DNA of 11,024 bases from Stephanodiscus triporus (GCA_036939755.1 JALLAZ010001591.1:1-11024), one strand, 5' to 3'; shown: positions 1 to 8,445, counted from the first letter of the stretch. Notes: a model not told the origin generated them from the sequence alone. Numbers and translations are program-made.

Positions 1-284
1 TGCGGCGGCATCGTGGGGGGAGGGTGCCATGGCGGCCGTATGGGACCATGGCGGCTGCCGTGATTGGGGTGTGTGTTTTAGCTAGCTTTAGCTAGCGGCA
101 TAGCGTACTTCAGGGTAGTTACCTACACTTTTAGCTGTCGCGAAAAGGGAGGCCATTATTGCGATGGGTGCCAGTGAGTTTCCTGTCGCCTACCTACCGC
201 TAGGTAGTTAGGTGGCGTAACTAGCTGGTACGCAGATGATATGGGTGCGCCGAGGAGAGAGAGACGATCGCACGCAATATAAAT
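1..284. other. Upstream region of the AlkB-THUMP gene
   Basis: No gene is supported here. Visible structure: two GCTAGC palindromes in the stretch from about 80 to 97, a repeated ccatggcggc word near 28-56, and a perfect 7-bp inverted repeat (CTACCTA at 190-196, TAGGTAG at 201-207, 4-base loop). A TATAAATA-like string at about 278-285 abuts the start codon of the next gene, which is too close for an ordinary TATA box, so it may simply be AT-rich leader. Two out-of-frame ATGs at 236 and 241 would be upstream starts if the transcript begins before them. Confidence 0.4.
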
Positions 285-1555
285 ATGGACGACTACGACC
301 ACGACGACCACGACGACGACCGCCGCAGCCACCCCCGCCGTCTCCTCCTGCCCCTCCGCTCGCCGTGCGCGTATCACGTTCCGAACTTCCTTTCCGCGTC
401 CGACGCCGACGTCGCGTATCGCGAGCTGCTCGGCGGCGTGCCGTGGGAGATCACGCCGAAGATCAACAGGTGGGTCTGCCTCATGGAGGAGAAGCCGCCG
501 GAACCGCCGCCGTCGTCGTCATCGTCGGGGACGGCGGGGGGGGGAGAAGACGACGACGACGAGGACGACGACGACGCGACGAGGACGACGGCGGCGGCGG
601 GGGGGGACGGCGGTGCCGCGGCCGCGACGAGATCGACGAGGACGACGACGACTACGTCGTCCGGATATCGATATCGCGACGCGCCGTCGGGGGGAGGACG
701 GTCGACGATCGGCTTCCATCCCGCCGTGCGTTCGATCAAGCTCCTCGCCGAAGAATGGTACAACTCCCGTCTGGACGAGTTGTCGTCGTCGGGGGGGGGA
801 GGAGGAGGAGGAGGAGGAGAGGGGGGGAGGAGCAGAGGACGCGTGGCGTTCGACGTGTGCCTGCTGAATTATTACGAGGACGGCAAGCAGCGGATAGGAT
901 GGCACGCCGACCGGGAGGAGATCGGACGATCGACGCCAGTGGCGTCGATATCGCTCGGGGCGACGAGGCGATTCATGGCGCGGTCGAGGTCGGACGGCGG
1001 TCGCGATCGCGCGACCGTGTATATGGAGAACGGGTGCGCGATATTCATGGAGAACGAATTCCAGGAGCTGTACCTGCACTCGGTCCCGAGGGAGGCGGAC
1101 GTGTGTCGCGGGAGGATCAACCTCACGTTCCGGTGCAGCAGTGGGGGGGGGGGGGCACGACGGGGGGAGGACGGGACGACGACCACCAGGACGGAGGGGG
1201 AGGAGATGCACGCGAGGAGGGACGATTGGATAAAGAACGTATCGACCGAGGGGGGCGAGTCGGATCACGCCGCCGGGGCGTGGGGGGCGGGGAGGGGGAA
1301 GAATGTCCACGACGACGACGACAACGACGACGACGTCGGCGTCGTCGGGGCGATCGAAGACACCCGGGTTGGAGGGGGGGGGGGAGAGGTGTTCGGCGAC
1401 TCGGCCCGCTTCTTCCACGACCCGTCGTCTTCGGAAGACGACGACGACGACGACGACGGCGATTTCGCATCGTCGGTGCGGTACGTCGTCAAGACAAATA
1501 TCGGCGCGGAATGTTACTGCGCCGCTGAGATCGGGGAGGAGGTGATGATGATGAT

Positions 1556-1597
<42 letters not shown>

Positions 1598-3279
1598 TTG
1601 CGACCGGGGAGGATATTATCGCGCATACGCGAGGCCATTCGGGATCGCGGGGTACGTCGCCGTATGTCGTCGGATCGATGCGGATGAGGAGGAGGAGGAG
1701 GAGGAGGAGCGCACGTCATTGGAGGGTGCGCTCCTCCGGCTGCGGACCGCCCATCACGTCTTGAGGTACCACGATCACTTCGAGCTGATCGACGTCCTTT
1801 CGTCGTCAGGGGTGCCGAAGGCGACAACGGAAACAATCAACGGCAAGTCGGAGGAGGAGGAGGAGGAGGAGGGGGGTGATAAGGGACGGGTCAAATCGAA
1901 CGTCGTCGTCGGATCTATCACCGGAGAAATGTTGTACGAATATTACAAGGCGAGATTGACGTCGGGGGACGCCTCTGTATCTTCCCTGGCAAATTTGGAG
2001 GAGGGCGGGACGTTTCGCACCACCTGCGAAAGGATCGGATGTGGACACGGATTCCAGGCGCCGGAGGTGGAGAGGTGCGAGTGTTACATACAGAGGTTTG
2101 CGCGATGCATCTTTTTTTTCCGTTGACCTTAACTGTATTCATATGCAGGAGCTTATCCGCTAATTCCCTTTTTTGTTCCGGCTTCGGCGAAGAGAGGTGG
2201 GCGGGGCCATGTCCGAGTACTACGCGCACGTCAGACCTAAGATGAGTGATTTCGACGTTCAGGTACGCGTCGACGTAATATCGACGAAGGTCATCGTCGG
2301 GACTCAGATTAACGTCGACGATCTCTCCAAGGAGAGGCATTTCCTTCGCTTCAGAAATGCCGTTACCATCAAGACCAATCTCGCGTACGCGATGATCCGG
2401 TGTGCCAACATTAAGCGCGGTGATTTGGTTGTTGACGTGAGTGCCCGAGTTGGCATCCCCCCCCCGCCCCTGTTTTATCAGATTTTGCCTTGGCATCTCA
2501 ATGACTTCATTGACATCTGCAGCCCTTTTGCGGCAGTGGCACCATCTTACTAGAAGCGCTGGATGTCTACCAAAAGCAAATCAAGTGCGTAGGGATGGAC
2601 GTATCGCGGCGTAGCGCCAATGGGGCGCAAGAGAACGCGCGCGCAGAGGGTTTCGATGACGAAATGTGTAAATTTCACTGCTGCGATGCTCGAAATTTTC
2701 GGAAGAAGCTGGAAGAAGAGAGTGTCGGCGCTATTGTTACTAACCTACCTTGGTAAGTCCGCGTTATTCGCGTATCTGTTGCGTGGGTCACGATTGCATT
2801 TGATGCAACTTACCAAATATCAATCCAAATCTGCATCCAAGGGGCGTTATGACTGGGCATAAAAATGTAAGCGACCTACAGTCAATGTACGAAGTGTTCC
2901 TCCGTACGGCGTGGTATATTTTGAAAGACAAGGCTAGAATTGTCATGTTAGTTCTCCGTGGTTTGCAGCTAACTCGTATCATTAGAAAGCTGAGTGGTCG
3001 TTATAGGTGAGGTTTCGCATTCTCACTTCCAGATATAGAAAGCCCGCACTCCAAGTCAGTACCAACGCTTTTTTTTTCATCCAATTCAGGTTGCTTAGTG
3101 TGAACTGCGTTCGGACGACAAATAACCTCCCGAGCATTGTGGTTGTAGAAAAGGTGGCAGTGGACCAAGTTAGAGACGCCGTGAAGAGACAGCTGGGATA
3201 CCTTGCCCAATTTGTTAGCGTTAGTCCAGAGATGTACCAGGCAGTGCATTACGAAAAGATTGACGAGACAACGTTTTGA
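285..3279 (+). CDS. AlkB-like 2OG-Fe(II) dioxygenase fused to THUMP / Trm14-THUMPD3-type tRNA (guanine-N2)-methyltransferase
   Basis: Exons by frame and homology: 285-2074, 2193-2436, 2523-2752, 2842-3006, 3090-3279 (872 aa; all introns GT-AG, 83-118 bp). Residues about 26-285 are an AlkB dioxygenase: NYYEDG at 195-200, Fe ligands H207, D209 (WHAD) and H265, 2OG arginine in RINLTFR (R277, R283). Residues about 397-650 are the ferredoxin-like plus THUMP region (TFRTTCERIGCGHGF, 576-590). Residues about 650-872 are a Rossmann methyltransferase: DPFCGSGT (678-685), acidic D704, catalytic TNLPW (751-755). Family knowledge: THUMPD3/Trm14 enzymes make m2G in the tRNA acceptor stem; AlkB enzymes oxidatively demethylate nucleic acids. 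The start is the first in-frame ATG after a TGA at 237. Asp, Gly, Ser and Glu runs fill the linkers. No targeting signal is seen, so action in cytosol or nucleus is assumed. Exon 1 is uninterrupted through both modules, so the fusion is direct in the sequence. Substrate of the AlkB half is unknown. Confidence 0.88.
1143..1155 (+). repeat. G13 homopolymer inside coding exon
   Basis: A run of 13 G encodes Gly just after the AlkB domain; a second run of 11 G lies at 1374-1384. Both sit in the linker between the oxygenase and THUMP modules and keep the frame as written. They are slippage and sequencing-error hot spots on which the fused frame depends. Confidence 0.9.
1555..1597 (+). repeat. (TCG)n microsatellite coding poly-Ser
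   Basis: About 14 TCG/TCN codons in a row, preceded by four ATG codons, encode a Met-Ser run at residues 421-438. It interrupts the N-terminal ferredoxin-like part of the THUMP module, between NIGAECYCAAEIGEE and YYRAYARPFGIAGY, so it probably forms a surface loop. Confidence 0.85.
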
Positions 3280-3398
3280 TTCGGATTGATGTGCAGTCAG
3301 AACCCCCGACGTGTCGCAGCTGTAATCCTTATTTTAATCAGCTCGTCCATCAGATAACAACTTCGACTTGCTAAGGTTGGCGTATGATAAGTAGGAAC

Positions 3399-3404
3399 TT
3401 TATT
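3399..3404 (-). terminator. AATAAA polyadenylation signal of the plastid membrane protein gene
   Basis: The minus strand reads AATAAA here, 17 bases downstream of the TAG stop at 3423-3421. This supports the gene ending at about this place. The convergent AlkB-THUMP gene ends at 3279, so the two 3' ends share about 140 bp. No AATAAA was found on the plus strand for that gene. Confidence 0.55.
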
Positions 3405-3420
3405 CAGGAAAGATTATTCG

Positions 3421-4270
3421 CTAAGCATGACATGAGCATATAACCAAACAGTAGTCATACGTTGATGGTACTATTAGGGCCAAACAAGGTTCAGTCGGAA
3501 CGAACGGCGAGGCGATGAAGGTTTCCATCTCTCCCTCTCTCCCTCTCTCTCTCACACACACAAATTCGACATTCTCATCAATCCAGGAAGTAGTGCTCAG
3601 CGCCAGGCCGATCCTGAGGGGCACGGCCAGCCTCGCGAAGTTCACGAACGCGAATGCCTCGGCGCCCAACTTCTCGAGGTCCTCCCTGTTCGAGAAGTCC
3701 GGCCAGTGTCCCGTCACCTCCCGATATCCCGCGACGCAGACCGGGATGGATACGCCCCAGAAGCCCAATTCCCACAGGGCGTATGAGATGGCTTTTTTTT
3801 TTTTTTAACGTGTTGAGGGGACGGACGATTGACGACGCCGACAGACGACGAGCGAAACGGGGAAGGAATATTTGAACATTCATCGCGGGCGTATGGCGAC
3901 TCGTGCGGAAACAAAAATCGATCGTCCGTCGTCGACGACGAATAAAAGAACACTCACCACCAGCGGTACCTGCCTGTTTCACCTTCTGTAGGAGGGTCTG
4001 CGTCTCTGTCAGCTCCTCTCCATCCTTGCCTGCATCAACCGCCAATTCCGTCGCTTCCGGGACCGCGTCGACCGCCGTGGCGGCGACGGCGGCCTCGGGC
4101 TCGGGCGATCTATCCCTCGTGAGGGAGTTTGGTTCCAGCCCGTGGAGGTGACTGGTACGACGGAGAGGATGATGGGACTTGACGGGCCGCACAACGGTGA
4201 AGGATTGCGTCCATCGGGGCAGTTCGAGCAGGGCGAGGACTGCGAGCGACGCGAGTTTGTTATTCTTCAT
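3421..4270 (-). CDS. Plastid-targeted membrane protein resembling DUF1279 / FAM210 family
   Basis: Two exons: 4270-3958 and 3791-3421, with a GT-AG intron of 166 bp (donor GTGAGT); 227 aa as read. The start is the first ATG in frame. Residues 1-24 form a signal peptide (KLASLAVLALLELPRW) followed by TQS/FTVV; Phe at +1 with a basic region after it fits the diatom plastid bipartite presequence. An Ala/Glu-rich linker follows (about 55-95). The conserved domain starts at the splice junction (QAGTAGAISYALWELGFW, 99-116), with a hydrophobic segment 106-127, the EVTGHWPDFS loop (129-138), and a second segment in AEAFAFVNFARLAVPLRIGL (148-167) ending TTSWIDEN. This pattern resembles algal and plant DUF1279 proteins, whose function is poorly known. 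Oddities: the acceptor is preceded by 14 A instead of pyrimidines, and the C-terminus after residue 179 reads through a GT/GA microsatellite, so a further intron is possible. Gene is sure; family name is moderate. Confidence 0.72.
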
Positions 4271-4589
4271 ATTTAATCGTTGATTTTCTTTCGATATATT
4301 CCTTTTCGGGGATGAAGGGAGCACGAAATTTACGATGATATCGTAAGCTTGACGGAGAGAGAGCTACACATAATATGATGTGCTTCTCGGTGACCACGCG
4401 CGAGGAAAAGAGAGAGAGAGAGCTGTGTGAGTGGGAAATCAAAAGTCTCAGAAAGCTGAGTCATAGCTTCTACTCCTAGAGCTAGCACGGCCTCATAGAA
4501 TAGTACTCTAATGTACTAGGTAGAGTAAGTATGTAGAGAGTGTGTATGTTCATTTATGGTACGTAAAAATCTCTAGAATTAGGGATTCC

Positions 4590-4600
4590 AATATATATAT
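4590..4600 (+). promoter_or_regulatory. TATA-like tract upstream of metacaspase
   Basis: Alternating atatatatat preceded by CCA lies about 155 bp before the ATG at 4756. The position would place transcription start near 4620-4630, but AT tracts are common and no initiator was identified. Confidence 0.35.
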
Positions 4601-4645
4601 TGCATACTCACACACACCGAAAAGTGTTGTCACATCAACGACCGA

Positions 4646-4700
4646 CGTCACTTCCATTAACTTCAACCTGTCGTGATGAACGTCACGTTACGTCACGTCA
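4646..4700 (+). promoter_or_regulatory. Cluster of four ACGTCA (CRE/bZIP-like) motifs
   Basis: ACGTCA occurs at 4646-4651, 4680-4685, 4690-4695 and 4695-4700 (the last two overlap by one base), 56-110 bp before the metacaspase start. TGACGT/ACGTCA is the core bound by bZIP factors and is the core described for CO2/cAMP-responsive elements in diatom carbonic anhydrase promoters. A role here is inference from motif density only. Confidence 0.45.
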
Positions 4701-4755
4701 TGTGGGATCAGTGAAAACAGAAAACAACCCAACGCCAAGCACACACCGCGAAACC

Positions 4756-6807
4756 ATGGGATTCTTCAAGAAGGCGACGTCGTCTTACCCGGCGGCGCTC
4801 AATCGGATCAATCAACAGCAACAGCAGCAGCAACAGCAGTCTCGTCCTCCTCCCGCGACTTCCGTCGATCCGCCGTCGTACAATCCCTACCAGGCCACCG
4901 CCGCCGCGACACCGGCCTACGGCGCCTCGACCACCGCGTCGCACACGATGACGGCCCAGCCTCCCCCGGCGACCAACCCCCACTACGCGTCGACGGCGGC
5001 CGTGACGGTGGCGGCGTCGCCGCTCAGGGTCGTGAGGGTTCCAATCCCCGACGGCATGGAGCCGGGTCAGCAGATACGTGTGCGATCGCCGGAGGGCGAC
5101 GAGGTGGTGAAAGTCATCCCGCCCCGATCGGAGTGGCGCTACGATGGAGCGGGAGGGGCAGGACCTTTCTTTCGGATACAATTCGGCCCGTCCCCCCCCC
5201 TGGCGGCGGCGGTCGTCGCGCCGTCGTCGTCTTATCAATGGCAGCAGCAGCATCAGCAGCACGTCGTCGTCGCCAACCCCGCGATCGCGTCGACGACCGC
5301 GACTGCCGCGACGACCACGATGAGGGTTCCGATACCCGACGGGATGCGGCCGGGTCGGCAGATACGCGTCAGGTCGCCGGACGGCGTCGAGGTCGTGAGG
5401 GTCATACCCCCCGAATCGGAATGGATACGCGACGGCCCGAGGTCTTTCTTTCGGATGCAATTCGCGAGGGGCGGGACTCCTCCGTCGATCGCGGTCGTCG
5501 TCCCCGCGGCGGCCTACAATCCGTACGAGAATCCGACGAACGCCCCCCCGGCTTACAACCAGCAGCAGCAACACGCCGTCGTCCACGCGGCCGTCGTCGC
5601 GTCGGCTTACAATCCGTACGAGAATCCGATGAACGGCTTCGCCGTCCCCGCCGCCGCCGCGACTTACCACGACGATAATAACGCGAACGGCGACCAGGCG
5701 CCCCCGCCGCACTCCACCGAGTGGCGTCATTTTCGCACCAACTCGCCCTCCCACTACGACCCGCCGCCGGTGGGCCTCCGGCCCGTCCCCCACGCTCCTC
5801 CTGGCTGCGGCATCGGCCTCCCCCCCAACGGACGTCACAAGGCCCTCCTCGTTGGGATCAACTACGAGAATTCCAGTCGCGCGCGCCTACGCGGGTGCGT
5901 CAACGACGCCCGCTCCATGATGACGCTCCTGAGGCGGAACGGCTACCCCGACGACGGGTCGCACATGCTCCTGCTGTCCGACGAGCGCAATCGGGGGGGG
6001 GAATATCAGCCCACGACGGAGAACATATTGAAGGCGTTCAGGTGGCTGATGAAGGACGTGCGGCGGGGGGACGTGCTCTTCTTTCACTTCTCGGGCCACG
6101 GCGGGCAGGTCCCGGATAGGAGCGGACACGAGACGGACGGGTACAACGAGACGATACTCCCCGTCGACTTCGAGCGCAGGGGGCAGATCACCGACGACGT
6201 GCTCTGGGGCGGACTCGTATACGACCTCCCGGAGGGCGCGAGACTGACGGCGCTGATGGACATGTGTCACAGCGGCACCGGCCTCGACCTGCCGTACGAT
6301 TACGACGTCGCCTCGCGACGGTGGAGGGAGGACACGAACCCGGCCCACTCGGCCGGCGACGCGGTCCTGTTCTCGGGATGCGAGGACTCGCAGACGAGCG
6401 CGGACGTCGGGGGGGGGCATCACAGGGCGGCGGGGGGGGCGATGACGCAGGCCTTCACGAGCGCGTACGAGAAATACGCGGCGGCGTCGACGTATCGCGA
6501 GTTCTTGGAGGAGGTGAAGAGACAGCTGAGGTCGAGGGGATTCCGACAGAGGCCGCAGCTCACGTCGAGTCAGACGTTCGACGCCGAGTCGAGGATCTTC
6601 TCCCTTGGCTCGAAGTCGTCCTCCGGCGGGGGGGGCGTGCCCAGTTACATCGAGCCCAACCACAACGCCGCGATCGGGAGGGATAAGAGGCGGCACGTCA
6701 GGCCGGCGAGACAGGGCTTCGGCGGCGGCGGTGGAGGAGGAAACAATTTGATGGGCATGGTGGGCGGCATCATGGCCGGGGCATTCATCGCGGACATGTT
6801 GTTTTGA
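4756..6807 (+). CDS. Metacaspase (p20-p10, C14 family) with a long repeat-bearing prodomain
   Basis: Single exon, 683 aa. The first ATG (4756) has a strong context (aaaccATGg). Prodomain about 1-350: poly-Gln (20-28), Pro/Ala-rich stretches, and two copies of a module beginning VPIPDGM (95-143 and 191-236), with NPYENP motifs at 255 and 286. The p20 domain starts near KALLVGINYENS (362-373) and has catalytic His448 in HFSGHGG and Cys504 in DMCHSGTG, with D502 beside it as in Arg/Lys-specific metacaspases; DGYNETILPVDF (461-472) is the conserved acidic stretch. The p10 domain begins LFSGCEDSQTSAD (538-550) and contains GAMTQAFTSAYEK. The Gly-rich tail ends in a hydrophobic MGMVGGIMAGAFIADMLF. 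Order p20 then p10 with an N-terminal prodomain fits the type I layout, but no zinc finger is present. Family role: calcium-dependent Arg/Lys cysteine protease in stress and cell-death signalling. Confidence 0.93.
   Translation: MGFFKKATSSYPAALNRINQQQQQQQQQSRPPPATSVDPPSYNPYQATAAATPAYGASTTASHTMTAQPPPATNPHYASTAAVTVAASPLRVVRVPIPDGMEPGQQIRVRSPEGDEVVKVIPPRSEWRYDGAGGAGPFFRIQFGPSPPLAAAVVAPSSSYQWQQQHQQHVVVANPAIASTTATAATTTMRVPIPDGMRPGRQIRVRSPDGVEVVRVIPPESEWIRDGPRSFFRMQFARGGTPPSIAVVVPAAAYNPYENPTNAPPAYNQQQQHAVVHAAVVASAYNPYENPMNGFAVPAAAATYHDDNNANGDQAPPPHSTEWRHFRTNSPSHYDPPPVGLRPVPHAPPGCGIGLPPNGRHKALLVGINYENSSRARLRGCVNDARSMMTLLRRNGYPDDGSHMLLLSDERNRGGEYQPTTENILKAFRWLMKDVRRGDVLFFHFSGHGGQVPDRSGHETDGYNETILPVDFERRGQITDDVLWGGLVYDLPEGARLTALMDMCHSGTGLDLPYDYDVASRRWREDTNPAHSAGDAVLFSGCEDSQTSADVGGGHHRAAGGAMTQAFTSAYEKYAAASTYREFLEEVKRQLRSRGFRQRPQLTSSQTFDAESRIFSLGSKSSSGGGGVPSYIEPNHNAAIGRDKRRHVRPARQGFGGGGGGGNNLMGMVGGIMAGAFIADMLF
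5029..5464 (+). repeat. Internal duplication in the metacaspase prodomain
   Basis: Two modules of about 45-50 residues (from residues 92 and 190) share VPIPDGM-PG-QIRVRSP-G-EVV-VIPP-SEW and end FFR-QF. The DNA is also similar, pointing to tandem duplication. The pattern (V-P-DG, PG, I-V-SPDG) recalls short beta-rich repeats common in stramenopile proteins; I do not know its function. Confidence 0.85.
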
Positions 6808-7066
6808 GCGTCGATGTGCGCGAGGCGCCCAAGAGTGATGCTTGATCCCCTTCGACAAGGCTCTATGGATATTTGACCGTGTTAGCAGGAGCGTGTAGAA
6901 TAACGGTGAGTCAAAACATATCCTTGCAACTGTGCATGGTCAACATCAGCCCTCCTTAGTTTAGATCTGACGATCATTATAATTCTAGTAATGTAACGAT
7001 TCACACAAGATGCACTGCGCCGGTGTGGAAAAGGCCCACCACCTCCAGTAACAACGTTCATTCAAT
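6808..7066. other. Intergenic region after metacaspase
   Basis: No open frame, RNA gene or clear polyadenylation signal is seen. Base composition falls from the GC-rich coding region to near-even, marking the shift to the sparse right half of the window. Confidence 0.5.
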
Positions 7067-7744
7067 TTATCTGTTCGCCTTTTCTAGAGAAGCCCAAAGA
7101 CAAGGTCCACTCCAAGCACGCTTCCAACAGACCAGGGCGAAAACCACGAACAGGCAGCAGATGAAGTTCCCGCTGGGACATACATCGTCCACTGTTCCCT
7201 GTTGCTGCTGAGCAAAGAGACTCTTCATCATGTCTTCGGTGAAAAATTGCACATGACAGTTGCTGTACACATTGCCCACATGGCACAACCCGTAGTCAAG
7301 TTGGGTGCACTCCGGCCGACCTTTGGCAAGGTTTGAAGAATCACAATTGAAGAGGTTCCCATCGTTATCAAACGTGGAGTTCCTAGTTTCAATCTCAAGT
7401 TCTCCTAAGGCCTTGCAGGTCGGACCATCCGGCTTACAGATGCAAAGGTGGAGGCTTTTTTTATGTGCTCTCGCTCATGTTACCATACTTCTTTGTTTGT
7501 GTCTCATCATGGCTTTTTTGCCAAAGGTTGACATCAGCTTGATCGTTTTGCTTTCCAAACTTTGATTCTGCAAGGTGTCAATGTGGTGCTGACATGAATC
7601 TACAGAAGCAATGTTGTGCATTGTACTGATTCCCAAGTCTGATACAAGATTTTCTTGAATTTGTGTTGAACTTTGATTCTGCGAGATGTCAACGTGGTGC
7701 TGACACCAGGCGTGTATGTAGCCAGTAACCAGGGTTATGGGCAG
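7067..7744 (-). pseudogene. Cys-rich single-TM protein, partial or with one in-frame TGA
   Basis: On the minus strand an open frame of 89 codons (7744-7478) is followed by a single TGA (7477-7475) and, in the same frame, 135 open codons ending TAA at 7067. The downstream part looks secreted and Cys-rich (motifs CICKPDGPTCK, LFNCDSSN, RPECTQLDYGLCHVGN, YSNCHVQFF), then has QQQQ and a hydrophobic segment FICCLFVVFALVCW followed by KRAW, as in a type I membrane protein. The upstream part carries two copies, 37 codons apart, of CQHH-D--QNQS. A possible 51-bp intron (GTAACA at 7483 to TAAG at 7433) would remove the TGA and keep frame. No start or signal peptide was found, so the 5' part is missing or lies further up, where a transposon-like element begins at 7852. 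I do not recognise the family. It could be a real gene, a relic, or chance. Confidence 0.42.
7559..7705. repeat. Pair of 36-bp direct repeats
   Basis: Copies at 7559-7594 and 7670-7705 match at 33 of 36 bases. The 111-bp spacing is a multiple of three, so they are in frame in the minus-strand open frame, but all three differences change the amino acid there. Confidence 0.85.
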
Positions 7745-7768
7745 TTAAGGGCAGTTTAGGGTTATTTT
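7728..7768. repeat. Short degenerate G-rich repeats (AGGGTTA / GGGCAGTTAA)
   Basis: AGGGTTAT, GGGCAGTTAA, GGGCAGTTTA and AGGGTTAT follow each other, with another AGGGTTAT near 7822. They resemble degenerate telomere-type repeats. The last 14 bases (7755-7768) recur exactly at 9007-9020, at the right border of the transposon-like element. Confidence 0.5.
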
Positions 7769-7877
7769 TGTAGGCACAGCTGGCATTAACCTACTGATTC
7801 CTAAGTGTCACAAGAGGCGCAGGGTTATGTATGGGTGAGGCTAGGGGTTTAGGTGTGGTGCACGCCAATGTGGGGCG

Positions 7878-7910
7878 AAAACTCTTTAAAAGTAACATTT
7901 TAAGAGTTTT
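7878..7910. repeat. AT-rich stem-loop next to left terminal repeat
   Basis: AAAACTCTT (7878-7886) pairs with AAGAGTTTT (7902-7910), then AAAA (7888-7891) with TTTT (7898-7901), with one bulged T. The loop is six bases. Confidence 0.75.
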
Positions 7911-8195
7911 CTTTGTTGACCAGGACGCGTTTTTGACGCTACTTTTACTTAAATCGATGCCGATGCGATTTATAAATCAATTGTTATATCGTTAGTCTGC
8001 TAGTTCAACCACCCCAACTAAGTATCACATCGCCGTACTTAAATGCTTGTTAAATGCTTGTGATCATTTTGATATGTCATACCCCTATTGTTATTAGGGG
8101 CCTTGACGTCACCCAAGCCCCCTTTTCAGCGGGTTGACGATGAAAAAACTCGGAAAAAGTCGGCTTTAGCATGACCAATTGATACTATTGGCCGC

Positions 8196-8261
8196 AATAC
8201 TCGCCCGGTGGCGGCGACCAGTGGCTTCTGGAGTAGCCCTCACCCCCCTCCATCGGGCAAT
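8196..8261. repeat. GC-rich foldback repeat, copy A
   Basis: This 66-bp unit aligns without gaps to 8380-8445 with 56 of 66 identities. Its outer parts are inverted to each other (GCCCGGTGGCGG near the left end, CCTCCATCGGGC near the right), so it can form an imperfect hairpin. Confidence 0.75.
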
Positions 8262-8379
8262 GCGCTTGGTATCGTACCGGCGCAGCGCCACAGCCAGCAA
8301 AACGGCCGGCAAGTATGATGCTTTTTTGTCATTTTTTCTCCCATGTGAACCCTGTAGTCCGCCGGGGCAATACAGTGCA

Positions 8380-8445
8380 AATACTCGCCCAATGGCGGCG
8401 TCCAGTGGCTTCAAGTGGAGCCCTGGACCCCCTCCATCGGGCAAT
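8380..8445. repeat. GC-rich foldback repeat, copy B
   Basis: Second 66-bp unit, 184 bp after copy A. The hairpin is stronger here: GCCCAATGGCGG pairs with CCTCCATCGGGC, and the inner GTCCAGTGGCT pairs with GAGCCCTGGAC with one bulge on each side. Confidence 0.75.

Larger units (their letters stand above)
4271..4755. promoter_or_regulatory. Divergent promoter region between plastid protein gene and metacaspase gene
   Basis: The 485-bp gap separates two head-to-head genes and should hold both promoters. It contains a GA-rich run (about 4406-4422), several CTAG/TAGAG words around 4475-4540, an alternating AT tract at 4590-4600 that could act as a TATA element for the plus-strand gene, and the ACGTCA cluster listed separately. 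No open frame is supported. Confidence 0.6.

Noticed and set aside
519..1418. Antisense 299-codon frame and other antisense frames across 372-1836
   Set aside because: Trinucleotide repeats leave the antisense open by base composition. The peptides are poly-Val/Pro/Arg/Ser with no family motif.
236..1528. Long plus-strand frame (430 codons) rich in Arg, Gly and Asp, overlapping the AlkB exon
   Set aside because: It is a shifted reading of the GAC/GGN repeats. It has no domain signal, whereas the overlapping frame has all AlkB residues.
4708..5838. Antisense 376-codon frame over the metacaspase prodomain
   Set aside because: Arg/Val-rich shadow of a GC-rich coding sequence.
5887..6858. Antisense 323-codon frame over the catalytic domain
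   Set aside because: The sense strand carries intact His/Cys motifs; the antisense peptide has none.
7475..7477. TGA as a selenocysteine codon
   Set aside because: No selenoprotein context or SECIS-like element was identified; an intron or decay is simpler.
7305..7565. Plus-strand frame of 86 codons with a hydrophobic middle
   Set aside because: It overlaps the longer minus-strand Cys-rich frame, and its hydrophobicity could be a mirror effect. No upstream signal was seen. It is not excluded, only weaker.
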